Assembly: GCA_020629035.1 (NCBI GenBank)
Contig: JAHDEC010000029.1
Location: 1 to 46,269 of the forward strand
Source: Saprospiraceae bacterium
GTDB lineage: Bacteria; Bacteroidota; Bacteroidia; Chitinophagales; Saprospiraceae
DNA length: 46,269 nt
Direction of reading: 5' to 3'
Made by a program: the position numbers and the translations under genes. Positions within the stretch are counted from its first letter, which is position 1, and each line of letters begins with the position of its first letter. The notes beneath the pieces were generated by a model. It ran no database searches. It saw only the letters and a program-made list of their open reading frames with translations, and was not told the DNA's origin. This document shows, in pieces, positions 44,499-46,269 of this stretch.

Positions 44499-46214
44499 AT
44501 GCAAACTGTTTTACGATATAGTTTTATACTCTCTTTAACGATACTTATTAACAACTTGTCTGCACAAATAGAAAAATCTGAATCTGCTGGGGAAAAGTTG
44601 TCAAGTATAATAAATCAGTACGAAAACTTAGATAATTCAGACCAAGATAAAGACACTAAGTCTTCCTGGCCAGCCTTAGATGCTGAGTCTCTGGAAGAAA
44701 GAAAGCAGCATTTGCAAAGCCTAAAATCAAGTCTAGCAGCAATAAACCCTGAGAAGCTTGACCAAAACAAGCTAGTCAATCGAGATTTATTAAGCCTTAT
44801 AGTTGACAATGAATTAAGTGAAATGGCTTACGAAAGCTATTTATTTCCTATCAATTCTGAAGGCGGATTTTTGACAGATATTCTTTATAGCATACGAGGA
44901 AAATCAGTAACATCTGATGAAGAATTTGCAGACTATGAACAGCTAATAACAAGTTTGCCTGCTTATATTGCGCTGCGAACATCACACCTTGAGGCTGGTA
45001 TTTCAGCTAACAAAATGATGCCTGCTTTAATAGTGAAAAATACCATGAAAAATATAGAAGGTATTTTGAAGGCAGGACCCTCATCTTCTTTTTATTTAGA
45101 TCCTCTCATGGGTGATAAATCTAGGGAATCGAGCATAGAATTACTTTTAAAAAAGTTAGTATTTCCGGCTTATCAAAGCTTGTATGATTTTTTAGAGCAA
45201 GAATACTTGCCAAAAGCGCCAACTGTGATAGGAGTTTCTCAAATGGAGAATGGCAAAAGCTACTACGAAGAGCGAGTGAGGTATTATACCACTTTTGACA
45301 TCAGTCCACAAGAGGTATTTGATACAGGAATGAGCGAAGTGAAGCGTATTCGAAGTGAAATGGAAGCCATTATAAAAGACTTAGCTTTTGATGGAGATTT
45401 TGATGACTTTTTATCTTTTCTCAGAAATGACAAACAGTTTTATGCTGAGTCTGCTGATGAACTGCTAAAAGAAGCAGCATGGATCACTAAGCGGATGGAA
45501 GGTATGTTGCCAAAGTACTTTAATACACTTCCAAGAATGCCATTAACGGTCACGCCAGTTCCTGAGGCATTAGCACCCAATTATACAGCTGGAAGATATT
45601 CTCCAGGATCTTACAAGAATACCAAACCTGGTGAATATTGGGTAAACACCTATGATTTACCTAGCCGTCCTTTATACTCATTGCCAGCATTGAGCCTCCA
45701 CGAAGGAGTTCCTGGACATCATACACAAATTATGTTGTCTTCAGAAATGGAAAATGTACCAACGTTTAGACAACAAATGTATTTATCGGCTTTTGGCGAA
45801 GGTTGGGCTTTGTATACGGAGTTTTTAGGCAAAGAAGCTGGAATTTATGATACACCCTATAAAGAGTTTGGTCGGTTGACTTATGAGATGTGGAGAGCTT
45901 GTAGGCTAGTGGTAGATCCAGGGATGCATTATTTTGGATGGACTAGGGAAGAGGCTGTTAAATTTATGGCTGAAAACACGGCTTTGTCCTTTAGAGAAGT
46001 AAACTCAGAGATTGATCGATATATAGGTTGGCCAGCACAAGCTGTTTCTTATAAAATGGGTGAACTCAAAATCAGAGAGCTAAGGAAAAAAGCTGAATTT
46101 GCACTTGCTGATCGTTTTGATATTCGAGCATTTCATGATTTAGTCTTATCACAGGGTTCAGTTCCGATGGCAACATTGGAAAAAATGGTCGACGAATTTA
46201 TAGCCTCTAACTAA
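44499..46214 (+). CDS. DUF885 family protein, probable metallopeptidase
   Basis: A 571-residue exported protein with signal peptide ending NNLSAQ. Family DUF885 is related to M32-like metallopeptidases by the motif LSLHEGVPGHHTQI: His401, Glu402, His407 and His408 can form the HExxxxHH zinc site. Other family features are YTAGRYSPGSYKNTKPGEYWVNTYDLPSRP, FGEGWALYTEFLGKEAG and the C-terminal RYIGWPAQAVSYKMGELKI. It is likely a periplasmic peptidase. It is divergent from the reprolysin gene across a 207-base spacer, and 46215-46269 after it holds nothing recognisable. Confidence 0.92.
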   Translation: MQTVLRYSFILSLTILINNLSAQIEKSESAGEKLSSIINQYENLDNSDQDKDTKSSWPALDAESLEERKQHLQSLKSSLAAINPEKLDQNKLVNRDLLSLIVDNELSEMAYESYLFPINSEGGFLTDILYSIRGKSVTSDEEFADYEQLITSLPAYIALRTSHLEAGISANKMMPALIVKNTMKNIEGILKAGPSSSFYLDPLMGDKSRESSIELLLKKLVFPAYQSLYDFLEQEYLPKAPTVIGVSQMENGKSYYEERVRYYTTFDISPQEVFDTGMSEVKRIRSEMEAIIKDLAFDGDFDDFLSFLRNDKQFYAESADELLKEAAWITKRMEGMLPKYFNTLPRMPLTVTPVPEALAPNYTAGRYSPGSYKNTKPGEYWVNTYDLPSRPLYSLPALSLHEGVPGHHTQIMLSSEMENVPTFRQQMYLSAFGEGWALYTEFLGKEAGIYDTPYKEFGRLTYEMWRACRLVVDPGMHYFGWTREEAVKFMAENTALSFREVNSEIDRYIGWPAQAVSYKMGELKIRELRKKAEFALADRFDIRAFHDLVLSQGSVPMATLEKMVDEFIASN

Positions 46215-46269
46215 TAGCTTACAGTAAAGTCTTATGAGCTAGCATACCTATGATTTTCTGGTTCAATGT

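Overview
The window is an AT-rich chromosomal segment from a Bacteroidota bacterium, most likely of the Saprospiria/Saprospiraceae type. The lineage call rests on several signs: secreted proteins ending in type IX secretion (T9SS) sorting domains of both type A and type B (CHU_C-like), SprB-type repeats, DUF5916 outer-membrane proteins, an adjacent DUF1800/DUF1501 pair, an S46 dipeptidyl-peptidase, and AT-rich leaders without Shine-Dalgarno motifs, even in front of ribosomal protein genes. Assignment below phylum is inference. I saw no rRNA, tRNA, CRISPR array, transposase, integrase or phage gene.

Layout. 1-2806 is the housekeeping translation block rpsI-rpsB-tsf, then a strong hairpin and pyrH. 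2831-4601 (minus) holds an unknown membrane protein and the 2-oxoglutarate dehydrogenase E2 gene. 4788-9600 holds a DUF5916 protein, a small lipoprotein, a frameshifted gene remnant and a polytopic membrane protein. 9648-11420 is aspS (minus). 11624-16306 is a plus-strand cassette: ECF sigma factor, HEAT-repeat transmembrane anti-sigma factor, DUF4097-like secreted protein and a second DUF5916 protein. 16482-17414 is rsmI and purS (minus). 17573-20641 holds a T9SS type-B surface protein, an lptC-like lipoprotein and a small secreted protein. 20700-24778 (minus) is the DUF1501/DUF1800 pair with an upstream discoidin-like T9SS protein.

25000-28154 (minus) is a tight four-gene membrane operon: AhpD-like, flippase-like, GT39-like and a small membrane protein. 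28234-32115 (minus) holds a beta-barrel-like protein, an RluE-type pseudouridine synthase and a BNR-repeat T9SS protein. 32425-35186 holds a DUF2141 protein, an unknown small protein, a T9SS endonuclease I and a TIGR02206-like membrane protein. 35320-46214 is rich in peptidases: an S46 dipeptidyl-peptidase with a DPP11-type specificity arginine followed by a TlpA-like lipoprotein, a 1787-residue reprolysin-like metalloprotease with SprB repeats, and a DUF885 metallopeptidase-like protein.

The accessory genes mainly encode envelope and secreted functions: extracellular nuclease and proteases, T9SS surface proteins and outer-membrane proteins. The most system-like unit is the sigma/anti-sigma/DUF4097/DUF5916 cassette. 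The most distinctive protein architecture is the reprolysin, whose SprB repeats come as four double modules with one cysteine at each end of every module.
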